From Xenia sp. Carnegie-2017 (taxonomy: Eukaryota; Cnidaria; Anthozoa; Malacalcyonacea; Xeniidae): DNA of 64,000 nt. A program made the translations under genes and the position numbers. The notes under the pieces are model-generated. The model did no database searches and was not told the origin of the DNA. It saw only the letters and a program-made list of their open reading frames with translations. The DNA is taken from the NCBI RefSeq assembly GCF_021976095.1, contig NW_025813484.1:7756060-7820059 (forward strand). Direction: 5' to 3'. Below, one piece after another: positions 47,701 through 59,275 of this stretch (the stretch's first letter is position 1; each line of letters begins with the position of its first letter).

Positions 47701-50700
47701 GATAAAAGCCATTTTCTGGGAAATCAAAATTTTTCTAAATTTTACCGTTATCTAAGTTTTTTTAAATAAGAAAACGCTTGTGCAATATCATTTGAATGAC
47801 ATTATTTGCAGTCAAATTCTCTGACGATATTTTGGATATCTGCTTCGACTTTATGCTCCGACGATATTTGGGATATCTGTTTCATGGGAACTATTATTTT
47901 TCCAAAACGTAGTGTTTCTGCACAAAATTGAGAGAAAAACAGCTAAGGTACATCGCGAATTGACACCAACTTCAAAATATCCTGCATGTTAGAATAAAAA
48001 GCGTCTCCCTCGAAGTGTTTACTACTGAATCAGCTCTTGAAAATGGTTGTCGACTGAAAAGAAACGCCATTTACAGAAATAACTTTAACAATCCTTGCGG
48101 CTCTCGGATAAACTTAGCCGAAATGCAGAGACGTTTGTCTGTGGAGCCCAAAGCAAAAAACTGTGGCATAATGACCTCTTCCTGTCGTTTGGCAATTGGT
48201 AGGGTATGTCCCTTGAAAGATAATGACTGGATGCGACTTATATTTCTCTCTTTGTTTACTCAATAATACTGACATGAAAAACAGCGTTTGTATAATATAT
48301 TTCATAACCTCTGGTCGAATTATATAAGCATCAGTCTTAGTGTCATGCAGACCCTTTCATCTTACGGTGAATTCATCTGAGAGGTAAGCAATCGGGTCTG
48401 GTCTCCAGCTTATGAAAGTTAGGAGTTAGTGAGTTGATCTCAAGATGAAGAAATCGGTTTTACATTGAGCAAACAAGGGATTAATGATGTTTGATCTAAC
48501 ATCTAGGCGTTGCTACCCGAACAGAAAGAACTCAAGGAAGTCATAATCTGGGCAGCTGTTTCACTTGCCTAAAATACTATCACGAATATGTCTTACTTGA
48601 TGCACCAAGTTAAATGATCCTGAGCAAGTTGAATGAGTTAAAGAGAATGTGCCCTTCTTATAAGATTCATGTATGAACCGATGTAGTGTTGCACACGTTC
48701 AGGAACACAGTTAATGAGGAGCTTGTTTGTCAAAAGAGATTGAATGGCTAAAAAGGCCCATTTCAGTTCAAGAAAATCGATATGAAAACGTTTCTTTATA
48801 GTATTTTCATTTGGTTTGTTGTTGGCATCGAACAGACCCATGCATATGCAGCCTTGCTTTGATGCATCCGTGAAATATAATATTTCTTTTACGTATTTCG
48901 GGGTACATAAAAGTTGCAGTTCTATTAATTAATTTAGTCGTAAAAAGTTGCTAAAGCAGTAATTAGACTTACCATCAATGTCCTTTTCTTTTTCCAAAAG
49001 AACGTTCTTCCGATTTTCTTGACCTATAAACATTTTTTGAAATTTTTTATAATCCAGCTTGATGCAATTGGGATTATTTCCAGCACAAGCAGCAATTAGA
49101 TTATCTGGTGCACCTTGATAGACCACCTTCAAAATTCAGCCAATGTTGTTTACAGTAATTATCATCAATAACAAAAATGGAATTTAAGGAACAAGAGTTT
49201 TGTTGTCTTTTACTTCAACTCAAGCAGTTTATGTTCATATAAAGAATGAAAATTATCGTTCTTTTCAAATTTTACAAGCACTTTTCATTCACTCGGCCAA
49301 GGTAGACACAAAATTGTAACCATGTTTAAATAATCCTTTTAAGGCGAGGTCTTTCCCGTGTTTTTACCGATTTGACGTGAGACGTTGGCAATTTTACGTC
49401 AGTAGAATGTGAAACTTATAGCAAAGCTTAGTTATAAATTGCTCTTTGACATCATGTTTATTCACTTCATCGTCTTTTCATTCTTTTCTTGACGGTTCTG
49501 TGGCTATTATTAATAAAATATGTTCACTTTTTCGAACAAGTGAAATATTGGGATACAAAGATGCAACACTCACACCTCCCTTGCACAAGCGACTTTGGGC
49601 CAGGTGTATGATGCAATCCAGCACGAAAAGCAATCTGCTATGTTTTTAAACGCGATAAATTTTCCTATATTTTCTCGTTCATAACAAATGAAAACGTACC
49701 CTTTACATGATCAATCCTATCTTTTGAGGTGTTTACGTTTTCCTCTTTGACGATATTATCTGCGACGTTTTCCTCATTTTTCTTTTCTTTGTCAAAATCA
49801 TTCAAATCATTTTTCTCCGTGGTTTGGTTAGATTCTTTATCAACTAGAAACGGAAATTTTTTTTCTAACTTTAAAAATTTTTCGTGAAACTGTGTTACAA
49901 ACTAATGGATGTACAACAGGGCCTGGGAACTGTTGTCAAAAACATGGATGCAAAAAAAAAATTTTGGATGAAAAACGTCCACTTGAAAAATTATATTTAT
50001 TACTCGCTGCCTCCTGATTTTTGAATGTCGTTTCAATACAAAATACAACCAGGATAAACAACCACCGAAAACTAAATTATTAAGATATGCTCTAGCGTTA
50101 TAAGTAATGCACTCATTTATACGAATTGCAGCCATTATTCCAGCAAGATATTTAGAGCTTTTCACTTGTTTTCAACGACTAAAAAGACACGACGTCATTT
50201 CTTATATTGAAATATTTTCCATTTCATTGCGACGAAATGACGTCATGTAATTGGCAAATGAAAACCTTAAATATTTTGCTGGAATGATGGCGGATGTAAG
50301 GACGCAGAGCACACTTGAGTGAGCCTTCTGTATAGTTATTATTCTGTGATATTGCAGTGAAAATTTTAGGACATAATAAAATTTATAAAAAGCGCTAATA
50401 ATGGTTTTCGCTTTGGTATTAAGCAGTTTTTCTCTGCAGATAATAATACAAATTATACAAATTACAGCCGAATAAGGGTTGAAGAGAAAATATTGCTGTG
50501 TACTCATATTTATGTCAATGACGACAGTATTCATTTATAACGCTTGAGTATTTCATCAAAAAGGCAATACCTTGTAAAAATTTCTCTAAAAGATCCAAAC
50601 GACCTATACTGATTAAGGCGTCTGCCAATTTTTTTATAGTAGCATCTTTTCCTTTTTCCTTTTTCCAATGCAACAGCATTTGAAATGCCTGAACATTTGA

Positions 50701-50795
50701 ACGAAATGATTCCAGTTCAGAATCAGTTTGTAATTGTCGAGTGGCATGATGTTCATAACAATTTTCTTCATCTGTTAATTCACCAGGTAAACTAT
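39807..50795 (-). CDS. Gene D: Death-domain-linked VLIG-type very large GTPase, 5' incomplete
   Basis: Model exons are 50571-50795 (C-terminal part of a Death domain), 49700-49843 (acidic linker), an optional 48973-49017 (45 nt), and the giant exon 39807-44719. All introns are phase 1 with GT-AG ends, so the frame is continuous with or without the 45-nt exon. The Death-domain exon begins mid-domain and in phase 1, so at least one upstream exon with the ATG is missing from my model. The intron before the giant exon is about 5 kb and carries a PLE and a DIRS fragment. Fusion of a Death fold to a VLIG GTPase would place the enzyme downstream of a death-fold signalling complex; that role is inferred. 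Confidence 0.65.
45680..46997 (+). mobile_element. Penelope-like element, internally deleted, in the gene D intron
   Basis: A plus-strand frame (46,014-46,685) encodes a Penelope-type reverse transcriptase N-terminal half: YGLPKLHK, VSFDVKSLFTSIP and GTAMGS. It is then joined directly to a GIY-YIG endonuclease tail in another frame (ASYIGKPGRNLNIRLTEHKR). The RT core after GTAMGS, including the YADD-type site, is deleted. The ends form an imperfect inverted repeat of about 33 bases (near 45,683 and 46,905). A hammerhead-like motif sits near 46,885-46,930 (GACTACC and GGTGGTC stem, GAAACGTC, AGTCAA pairing TTGACT). It cannot transpose on its own. Confidence 0.88.
47348..47525 (+). repeat. Two-copy tandem repeat, period 113
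   Basis: The word ATGACAATCATGCAGTG and about 60 further bases (to GAAGTTGTTTAT) occur at 47348 and again at 47461 with very few changes. No coding role is seen. It lies in the gene D intron. Confidence 0.8.
48340..48905 (-). mobile_element. DIRS-like retrotransposon fragment, copy 1
   Basis: Broken minus-strand frames show MGLFDANNKPNE, RFHIDFLELKWAFLAIQSLL and, further on, WRPDPIAY-like sequence. In DIRS-type elements the RNase H has a TDAS...LHINVLEL pattern followed by a SWRPDP motif before the recombinase, which fits. There are many stops. No recombinase or terminal repeats are visible. Confidence 0.65.
48340..49640 (+). repeat. Segmental duplication, copy 1 (copy 2 at 61,385-62,445)
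   Basis: This block, including the DIRS fragment, the 45-nt exon candidate of gene D and the AT-rich DNA beyond it, recurs at 61,385-62,445 with the same order and orientation. A third, shorter relative of the 49,000-49,330 part is seen at about 45,000-45,330. All three can encode NL-x-A and IKLDxKxxQKxFxG-like words on the minus strand. In copy 2 the frame has stops and the donor of the 45-nt exon is altered. Confidence 0.7.
49700..49843 (-). CDS. Gene D acidic linker exon
   Basis: Acceptor TTTCTAG and donor GTACGT flank 144 nt, phase 1 on both sides. It encodes a charged segment with the shared motif LNDFDKEKKNE, homologous to the three linker exons of gene B. It joins the Death-domain exon (ending KFLQ) to the giant exon (starting GPKEFRQDF). 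Confidence 0.7.
50571..50795 (-). CDS. Gene D Death-domain exon (C-terminal part of the domain)
   Basis: The 225-nt exon is phase 1-1. It reads LPGELTDEEN, then NVQAFQMLLHWKKEKGKDAT and IKKLADALISIGRLDLLEKF. The last part is the classic Death-domain ending: helix 4/5 with A-x-x-ML-x-x-W, then AT-x-x-x-L and GR-x-DL. The first helices should lie on an upstream exon that I cannot locate before 51,266. It begins only about 470 bases downstream of the stop of gene E. An alternative is that it can be spliced to the 5' exons of gene E, since their phases match. Confidence 0.75.
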
Positions 50796-51265
50796 CTAAA
50801 AAGTGATAAAAATAGATTAGTGCGGACAATTTATCTACCAAAAAGAAACAAGTCTTGCATATTGGGTCTTAGCCAAAAAAATTGCAACAGTTTCGCTCTA
50901 CAAAGCATTTATGAAAATTTTTTCTTTCACATTTAGTCAAAGTGTACAAGTGTTCTTGAATCTAGTTCTCATTTCATGCATACTTTGCCAAATAAGTAAA
51001 TTTACTTATTGTAAACTATCTTAAGGAATTATGGCTTTTGCAAAATACTGATATAAGTGATTGCCATTAAAATTTCAGCATACATCTAAAACGTATTTTC
51101 GTGGAAATTGCTTGCTTTCAATTGATTTCAAGTGATTACCCTCCCTCAGTAACGCACCTTCCACCGATTATATCTATTAAGTTATAAAAAATTCAAACAT
51201 TTTTTGCTATATGACGTTCGATATTAAGGATTATGGAAGCATGAAACATTATAAATGTTTGCATA

Positions 51266-54200
51266 TTATAAATTACTTTTTTCAGACGGAAAGCCACAGT
51301 TGCTATTTTTGGGTTCTATAAAGAACTTCCCATCTCTTAGATCAAATATCTCCAATGCTTTATACAATTTTAAGCATATATAGGTTCTCTTGCAGCCTAT
51401 GATATCATCATCATCATCATCATCATCATCATAATCATCACTATCATCGTCATCATGATCGTCATCGTCTTCGTCATCATTTATTTCGCACACGGCATAA
51501 GCAAATGGCTGCCAAACATTTTCTCGATCCTTTAAATAAACAAGACTTCCCGAGTCACCTTCCTTGAGAAAAGAGCCATCACTTTTCACTTTAACAGCAT
51601 TTTTGAAAATCGGTTCCTTCGAAGTTTTACCAAAATATGAATAACTCCGTTCACTTATGAAGCCCTTGGTGTGATTACTTGTACGAACTTCGACAAAACC
51701 CTGGCCATTTCGTAATCTTTCATAAAGCTCTTTGTTCATTTCTTTTAATCTTAACGCAAGATTCTCCATATCATCTCCACCGAGACGCTGAAAATCTTCT
51801 TTCTTTCCAACTGGAATAGACATAAAATCGGTCTCATCATTAAACACACTAACCGTATTGCAGGGAAAGGTACCCAGTTGTTTCTCCTCTTCCCAATTGG
51901 GCGGTTGGCAGAAATATTTGTTACAATTATTGTTATTTCTGGCATCAACAGTATCAATTATTTTCGAAACATCGCTTTCCTGATCTTCCACTCGGTGACT
52001 GACACAACCAATATGTGCACAGGTCAAAGCGAAATAGTTTTTATCTTTACTACTGAGCATTGTTAGCTCACAGCTAATATCTCGAAACGTATTTAATAAA
52101 CAAAGATGACCATAATATGTTAACTTTAATGGTTTCGATGCTGAACTTCGTAATTCGATGAATCTTGAAGCTTTCCATCCAAATTTAGAATCAATCCTTT
52201 TTTTTATATTGTCTTCCAACATTTTTTCCTGTTTATCAACTGTAATAAATAAATGTTCATAAGGTATCTCTTGGTTTGGAACAGATATTCTAACAGCTCC
52301 GTTAATCCGCACGAAACTAAATAAGGCAAAATGAATAAATATAAGAAAGAGAAGCTGATTATTTGTCCGTGTTACATATTATGTTGTCGCTCTTTCTAAA
52401 AATTTTGAAGAGAAAGAAACGTTTTAGAGTCCTAACATGATTTGTCGTTGTTGCTCTTGTATGACGTAAATGTGTGAGTTTTTTTAGATGTTTTATTCAT
52501 AAAATGGCGTTGTTTTTGCCAGCATAACGGTAGTTAACACCAGCACGGAGAGGATACGTAAAAACCACTCATTACTTGTAATGAAGAGTGTGATCTGTAT
52601 TCTTTATTGATAAATCTAAATTTAACATAGACCTTTCAAAAGGGAAAAAACTTTTTATAGAAACCAACGATAAACATTAACTAGCCTAATAATTCTTCAT
52701 CTTTCAAAAATAATTCTTAAACACGGTTGTGTTGGTGCTGTGTATGTTAAATGTGATTGAATAATTTTTCTGTAGATGACATAATGGTTCATGAGAAAAT
52801 TGTAAACAAACGTGACAGAATCTCGCTTAAGATTTTCAGGAGTTTACAAACTGTTTTCGCTTGAACTATTGAAAATAAATTCGTAAAAATACACGGGGTG
52901 TGTTACATTGTCAGTCAGGAAAGTTGCCATCGAGTGCTTACAGAAAAAGACAAAATGGAACAGAAAAAACTATTGCCAAAGCACAGAAAACTTTATGAAA
53001 GCTTCCATATTCATTATTGTATAAAAAAACAACTATTGAATTCGATTTTTGCATGATATAATGAAATATTCAGACCTTGGTCAATGCTTTCCGCCTGAGC
53101 TTTGCTTTGGTAGGTAATTTTGACCTCTGTTTGAATAATTCTTGATATCATGCTCAACCTCATCCAATAATTGTGAGCTAATTGTTTGTTAAGATCAAAT
53201 GCCTAAACAATATGAAGAACTAAATCTCCACCTCGCAAAAGTTGCTATGAATGAAACTTCATCATTTTTTCTTAGTTATGGAAGATAACAAAATATAAAA
53301 ATTTTACCTTTGGAGGGTATTGACAATTTCATCTCGAATGTTGTAATCGTCGTTGAGGAACTTTTCTTTAAAAACTTCATTGGTGTCCGTCACATTTTCA
53401 GGTTCTAGAAGAATATGGAATATTGTCTAAAACGGTCTTAAGATAGAAAATTTTTTGGAAGCAAAATGTTGAGAAAGTTGCAAACAAAAAAAACCACAGT
53501 AACTTTAACTGAAAGAAAATGTTCGAGACTTTTTTTTCGCACGAGTTCTACTTTCAGCGTTTGCCTTTGAATCAATGACATAGCAGCCCCCATAATTTTT
53601 ATCCTGCTATACGTAAGTAAATTGTACATCTTTAGTATTAGTTTTTTCTTTAGAAATTTTTGTTCTTGCAGTGAGTGAACATATATGCATAGCATGACAA
53701 AATTTGAGGGCTGAGGGCTTTAAGCATGGAATGCTTTAAATCTTGTGTTATCTGAGTTATATTTTGACTTTACCAATGGCTAGTGATTTTTCCAAAATTC
53801 ATTTTTCTGTCACACAAAACCCACAATGCGCTCTCCATAGCAGTAATAGATTTTCATAAATCATTATATTAATGAACGTAAAATTGTCATTGAAAATTGT
53901 AATTACGTAAATTTCACTATGAATAACAGAGCTGTAGGGGCAGAAATTCACTCCAGGAGACGATGGAGCAAAGCGTTCCAAATTGCCGACCTTTTTTTTG
54001 CAGCAGTGTGCCGAAACTTTTGCATGTTTGCAACAGTGAAAGTAGCATATTTTCAATAAGATTAGATCAAAATGCTCTACTGTGTACTTGTAACTCATTC
54101 AAATTAGTCGCCACTCATTATTTTATGAAGAAGAAAATAAACTAACTGGATTTTTACACTAGCTGTTGTCTGAATGTTGGGTTGAAAAGCACTTTATTAT

Positions 54201-56846
54201 GAAAAATTAAGTTGGAATGATTTGAGACAACCATTATCAAAATTTGCTTAACCCCAGGTGAATACAAAAAAATTTCCGTTCAGCACAGTTTTGACAAGTT
54301 TAGAAAAGACTATACCTGTTGTATGTGTTTGGCTGTCCATATTTGTATTTTTATTTTTATCTATGAAATAGAAAAAATTACATGCTTTTTACTATTGCAA
54401 TATAAATCATAAATTCTAAACTTAATGCCCATGATTCAACCGAATAATTGATCATGAAACCTAACAATTACAATGTTTATCCTTTATACACCTTGAGTGA
54501 GGGAGAAAAATAATATTACTGAAATAATGTTTTTGATATTATTTCTTATTTTCAGAAAAATTTCAAGAAGACATTTTTCCGAGTCCTTATAATGGCACAA
54601 AATGATAAATATACAGAAGGATCACTGAGGTGTGCAACGAGTTCTCACGTGCGCCATATTATTCCATCTGGTAAAAGGTTGTTTTTAACCATTTAAGTGA
54701 CATGATGTCATTTCTGAGTAATGAAATCAAGAATGATATGCGCGGCACAACATGCACATAGACAAAAACATGAAGTGTTCACTCTATAGTGATCTTATCT
54801 TTGTCTACAATAGATAAATTTCCCAATGGAACCTGTAACTTTTATTGCTTCTTAAAACTGTCTACATGAGCTTTCAATTTACGTGTATCTTACAATTCAT
54901 CTAATTAATCCACTGAATTAGCAAGGGTTTCTTAAAAAAGAAGACTCCATATATATTTACTTTGACAAGGAAAGAGGTGGCCCACAATTAATTTATAATA
55001 CATTGATCAAACCATATATTATCGCAAATTAGAAATTAGTTATAAATTATTATACAAAGTAGATTATTTTGTTTCATATTAAAACTAAACAAAAAAACTT
55101 TGATAATAAATATCCCTACATATTACCTTCCAGCTGGCGTGGGAATCCCTGATGAGTTCTTTCGCATTCGTCTAAAATAAGACGGGAAAAATTCAATTCA
55201 TAGTAAAAAAAACACTTCTTGAATGAACAACGTTAATTAAAATTAGCAATCATTTATCAATCATTTATCTGACATCATGTCATGAATGCTTAGTTTAAAG
55301 TTCAAATCACAATGTTTAATATTTATCAATAAAATATACGGATACAAATGTTAAAGTTTTAAGATTCCTTTAATTTAACCAATTTATTGAACAATTACTG
55401 TTACAATCTGAATATCGTGCCAGCTTTTTGTAATATCAACAATATCCAGTAAATAACTTGTCTCGGTCCAAAAAGAAAAACTCGCTGAAGTTGTAATTAG
55501 GTCTTATAAATAATGGAAATAGTTTTGTACACAGGACTTTCAATGTGGCGTGTCCTAGTTGTACGACTTGTAGAATATGTTTTTTATACATTTTAAGTGA
55601 GCGTAAAAGCTGTATAAAGAATTGATCAACAATATTAGCCATTAATAATCAAAAATATAAGTATTGTGGTATAATACGGAATGATTCTGTTTTACATTTG
55701 TATTCATGCTTGCGCGTTTTTGATAAACCAATGTATATATATAATAAACCAAGTGAGTTATAATAATTTGAGAAACATATTTCAAAAAGCAAGTATCCTT
55801 GACGTATTTCTATTCGCAGTTAATTTTAGATGGCAAACTGTTTAGCTATATAATTTATCAATGTGATGACTGTATTAGAAAGCGAATCCAAAAAGTTCTG
55901 CGTAGTGGCGATGGTTTTCAGATTTTATTATGTAATTTTTGGCCTGTAAATGTATGGTTTCGATGCATAGAGAATTTTCTATCGTTAAAATTGAGATGAA
56001 TATAAAGTCAGCTGATTGACAAACAAACTTTTCACGGGTATGCAGCCAAAGCAAGGTTCCAAAATGTTTTATCATATTTGGAGAAGAGCATCGTATAAAT
56101 AAACATAAAACAACTTGTTATAAAATGAGAATGTTTATGAGTCAAACATTAGATACGTATTAGTACTTTTTCGATTTTTTATTTTATAAATTTGTTTATT
56201 TTCGGAACGATCTTCGTTTCATTATTGGTGAAACTTACTGCAAGCGAAAAAATTTGACAGCTTTTCCTAGCTCACCGTTTAAAAATTGATTATACTTACA
56301 TCAAAATGCTAATGTTGGTGTTGAGCAGAGTCCTTAAGCGAAGTGACACATATTCTAACGTATACTTTAAAATAGAAACTATCACAACCGATATATAAGA
56401 TGTATATTTGCTATGTTTATTAAGATACTCTTCACAAATTGAAAATAAGTGCTCCAAACTTCATAAACAGATCAATTATTTTTTCTGAAAATTTAGCACT
56501 GAAAGTTTTCTTTGAGCGAAAGAAAAAAGTCATTAAAACATTCTCTGCATTTCTTTTCAATTTCTTTACAATTAGACAACAAAAATAATGCTACCTTGTC
56601 GATGGCCAAAGGCATTTAAATTTTTAACTAACATATTCGCGGTGGCATTTTTTCTTTCTGTTATTTTGCACTTCAAAAGCATTTCCAATGGCAATTTATT
56701 ATTTACAGAGCATATCTTTTGCAAATTTTCTTCTGGTATGTCCAGCATTCTAGCAAGCTCCAGCCATTGAGGATATATCTTTTCAGCAATTTCCCAGAGA
56801 TCACTATCTTCGGGAACATTACTCACTACTGTAGCATCGGGATGTC
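51266..56846 (-). CDS. Gene E: Death domain fused to a trypsin-like serine protease, 5' incomplete
   Basis: Exons are 56595-56846 (complete Death domain: DSDLWEIAEKIYPQWLELAR, PEENLQKI, TANMLVKNLNAFG), 55127-55171, 54316-54360, 53308-53404 and 51266-52316. Phases are 1, 1, 1, 1 and 2, continuous, with GT-AG ends throughout. In the last exon a chymotrypsin-fold peptidase shows ALTCAHIGC (His), TDFMSIP (likely Asp) and LKEGDSGSLVYL (Ser), at about residues 100, 162 and 254 of that exon. There is no signal peptide in the exons found, so it is probably cytosolic. A long Asp run follows the serine motif. Such Death-plus-peptidase fusions fit a signalling or cell-death protease activated by proximity; the substrate is unknown. 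The first exon is not found. Confidence 0.75.
51402..51485 (-). repeat. (ATC/ATG)n trinucleotide tract encoding poly-Asp in gene E
   Basis: On the plus strand the tract reads ATC repeats, first pure then interrupted by CGTCATC and CTTCGTC. On the minus strand it encodes about 30 mostly Asp residues in frame, within the protease exon and after the GDSGS motif. It is likely to vary in length between alleles. Confidence 0.9.
52317..56594. other. Introns of gene E
   Basis: Apart from the three small exons at 53308-53404, 54316-54360 and 55127-55171, I see only AT-rich non-coding DNA. Further 45-nt class exons with phase 1-1 ends could be hidden here. Confidence 0.45.
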
Positions 56847-57404
56847 CTAGATGTACAACAAGGTAATAGTTAACAATTTATAATGCTACTAATATATGTG
56901 ATTACTTTCAATGTCGCTGATATCCCTTTCATTGTAAATATAACATTTCGACATGCCTCACGATTTCAAAATTTGCTAAACATACTGGTGACCCTTACTA
57001 CACCTTGCGCAGAAAGGTTTGTTGACTATCTTAAAATTAACCTGATTACATGAGGCAAACTAGCTCCCAGCCAGCAATGTCGCTGCGATATTTTAACGAA
57101 GATTTGTCGTTAATAAAAAATTTAGAACATCTAAAACAGTATAGAGAAATTATTTAATACAACCGTCTTGTGGAGTTGAAAACTAACATCAAACAGAAGA
57201 GAAACGAAACATATTTAGTAACTTTTGTGAGAGAACATGACATGTTGGTCACCGGGCTCTTCAAAGCCATGTTTATACGACTTACAGGTTTATAGCTGAC
57301 CTGGGACCAAGTAGCTGGCGTAAACATTAAACAAATCAAGACTGACCTAGTACAGTGCCACATTAACTAATGGGAACACTGGGATTTTTTTCATCCCAAA
57401 AATA

Positions 57405-57410
57405 TTTATT
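57405..57410 (-). terminator. Polyadenylation signal of gene F
   Basis: AATAAA on the minus strand, about 117 bases after the gene F stop, followed by a T-rich run. Confidence 0.6.
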
Positions 57411-57526
57411 TCAAAATGAGACTGAAATTAAAAAGACAAAGATGCATTGCAAATACAAATGCTGCTGAGATAATCATAATCAATCAGAGAAATGAGTCCT
57501 AGGCAGTTGTATAGCAGTCAGTTATT

Positions 57527-59275
57527 TCAAATGAGTGATCTTTTCGAGATAACAAAAAATGTTTTGGTTTTTCCCCTTAAATATCCATCACTCAAACCTT
57601 TCTTCACACTCGAGACTAAATCTGTCTTCAGTTTAGAAATACCTTTCCATTCCAAGCTCACTTCCATGCCATAATGCTCACTGCTCCCTTTGATTATGTA
57701 AATTATCCTTTCACTTGAAAGCAAAGCCACCTTTCCATTTGCATGATGAACAAGACGAAACAAACCATCAAATAATTCTGAAAAATATCCTGTATTCATC
57801 AGCATTACAGACCATTTTATTTTAATTTCGTTGGTTTCAATGGAAAAAGTTTCAATAACAAGCTGTGATTTGTCCTCTTTAAAATAAAAACCTTTGATAG
57901 TGTTGTCAAAGGGAGTGTAAATGACTCGAGTGTATGCATTGATTCCTTTAACCTGTGAATGAAATTTCATCTTTTTAACAAAAGTGTTATCCAACTTAAA
58001 AATGATGAGTTCGTAAGATTGGCCTGATGCATTTGTCAAAATTGCTATATTTCCACAGGATGAAATGGACAAACTTTTCACTTCATCATCAACTGGTTTA
58101 CCTTTAACTTTTCGTACAACAGACTTGATAAAACCACCTTTAACTTTTTGTTCAAAAGACTTAATACGTTTACCTTTACCGTCACACACATATATATTGA
58201 TTTCACTTCGTTTGCGTCTTGAACTTTTAACTGTAGCAAGGATCACTTTGTCATTGGGCGTGGCAGCTAGAAAAATCTTACTAAATTTTTTATCATTAAG
58301 AAAATGCAAAGAACAATTTTGAACAATTCTGTCTTCCAAACAAAGTTTCAACACATAATTGCCATTTGAATGGTCTTTACGATACAAAAGTAGATATACC
58401 ATGCCATTTTCATCAACGTTCATGCATTTTACTTGTCTATTTTCAACATTCAGACTTTCTTTACACCATGTTTGAAACTTTTCGCTCTTGCTGTCAAGCT
58501 TTTGCAATTCATTTCCATCGAAAACAAGTAATTCCCCTTCTCTGTTTACGATCATTTTCTTGTTAAAGAAATCAATATTCTTACGAAGGTCAGTTGTGTA
58601 CCAAGGTAGTGACGTGGCAGTAATTTCCTTGATGTTTTTGAAATAGAAAGGATGAATCAACTGCTTGCCATATTGAATCAAGGGCCACTCCATAACATAC
58701 ATTCTCTTGTTAGTGTGCTTAAATATGAAATCGGCCAAATTGACGTTGATACGTATTACACTGTCAAAGATTTCGTCTCCTGGGTTATTTTGAGATTCGG
58801 CCTTTATTTCCGCGACAACCGATGAGTTTAATTCTTTCAAGCATCGCAACAAATCTCTTGTCGCTGACTCACAGTTATCCAAGTGTTGAAGAATAGCGCT
58901 TGCTATGCGAATCGTGCTTGCTGTTATCTTATCTTCGATGCTTAAAGACGCATCCTCAAATGCTTTTTTCGCCCTCTCTCCAGCTAGTTCAAACAACGGT
59001 TTAGATTGAGATAACATTGTTGTTAGCAATGTTGACGACGATGGTTGCTTTGCAGCACACCCTTCCAAATGTTTTAGCTTTTCAACTCCGTCTTCAAAGT
59101 GCAAAAAACTGTGCCGAAGATTCCTTGGCGAATCCTCGCGAAGATTTCCTGACGAATTTTCGCGTAGTGTCTCCAATTTGTTCTTGAATTCATCAATAAA
59201 ATATGTTCCATTTTTGCCTTCCCAAACATCCACAACTATGCTCAAAGCGGATTTTATTCTTGCTTCCATCACCAT
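57527..59275 (-). CDS. Gene F: helical N-terminus plus beta-propeller (NHL/WD-like), intronless
   Basis: A single open frame of 582 codons. I start it at ATG 59275 (MVMEARIKSAL); ATG 59269 is an alternative, and the frame further upstream has no ATG. Residues 1 to about 200 are mainly helical (ARIKSALSIVVDVWEG, DEFKNKLETLRE, KAFEDASLSIEDKI). A short internal repeat SGNLRED/SPRNLR lies near residue 45. From about residue 250 on, beta-rich repeats such as NREGELLVFDGNELQKL, VKCMNVDENGMVYLLL and VKSLSISSCGNIAIL suggest a propeller of the NHL or WD kind. No catalytic motif is seen. Propellers usually bind proteins or ligands, so a sensor or adaptor role is possible. The family name is unknown to me. 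Confidence 0.75.
   Translation of the reverse strand: MVMEARIKSALSIVVDVWEGKNGTYFIDEFKNKLETLRENSSGNLREDSPRNLRHSFLHFEDGVEKLKHLEGCAAKQPSSSTLLTTMLSQSKPLFELAGERAKKAFEDASLSIEDKITASTIRIASAILQHLDNCESATRDLLRCLKELNSSVVAEIKAESQNNPGDEIFDSVIRINVNLADFIFKHTNKRMYVMEWPLIQYGKQLIHPFYFKNIKEITATSLPWYTTDLRKNIDFFNKKMIVNREGELLVFDGNELQKLDSKSEKFQTWCKESLNVENRQVKCMNVDENGMVYLLLYRKDHSNGNYVLKLCLEDRIVQNCSLHFLNDKKFSKIFLAATPNDKVILATVKSSRRKRSEINIYVCDGKGKRIKSFEQKVKGGFIKSVVRKVKGKPVDDEVKSLSISSCGNIAILTNASGQSYELIIFKLDNTFVKKMKFHSQVKGINAYTRVIYTPFDNTIKGFYFKEDKSQLVIETFSIETNEIKIKWSVMLMNTGYFSELFDGLFRLVHHANGKVALLSSERIIYIIKGSSEHYGMEVSLEWKGISKLKTDLVSSVKKGLSDGYLRGKTKTFFVISKRSLI

Noticed and set aside
48929-49132. A 67-codon minus-strand gene
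   Set aside because: Only the 45-nt part at 48973-49017 fits the phase-1 splicing pattern; the rest lacks a matching acceptor.
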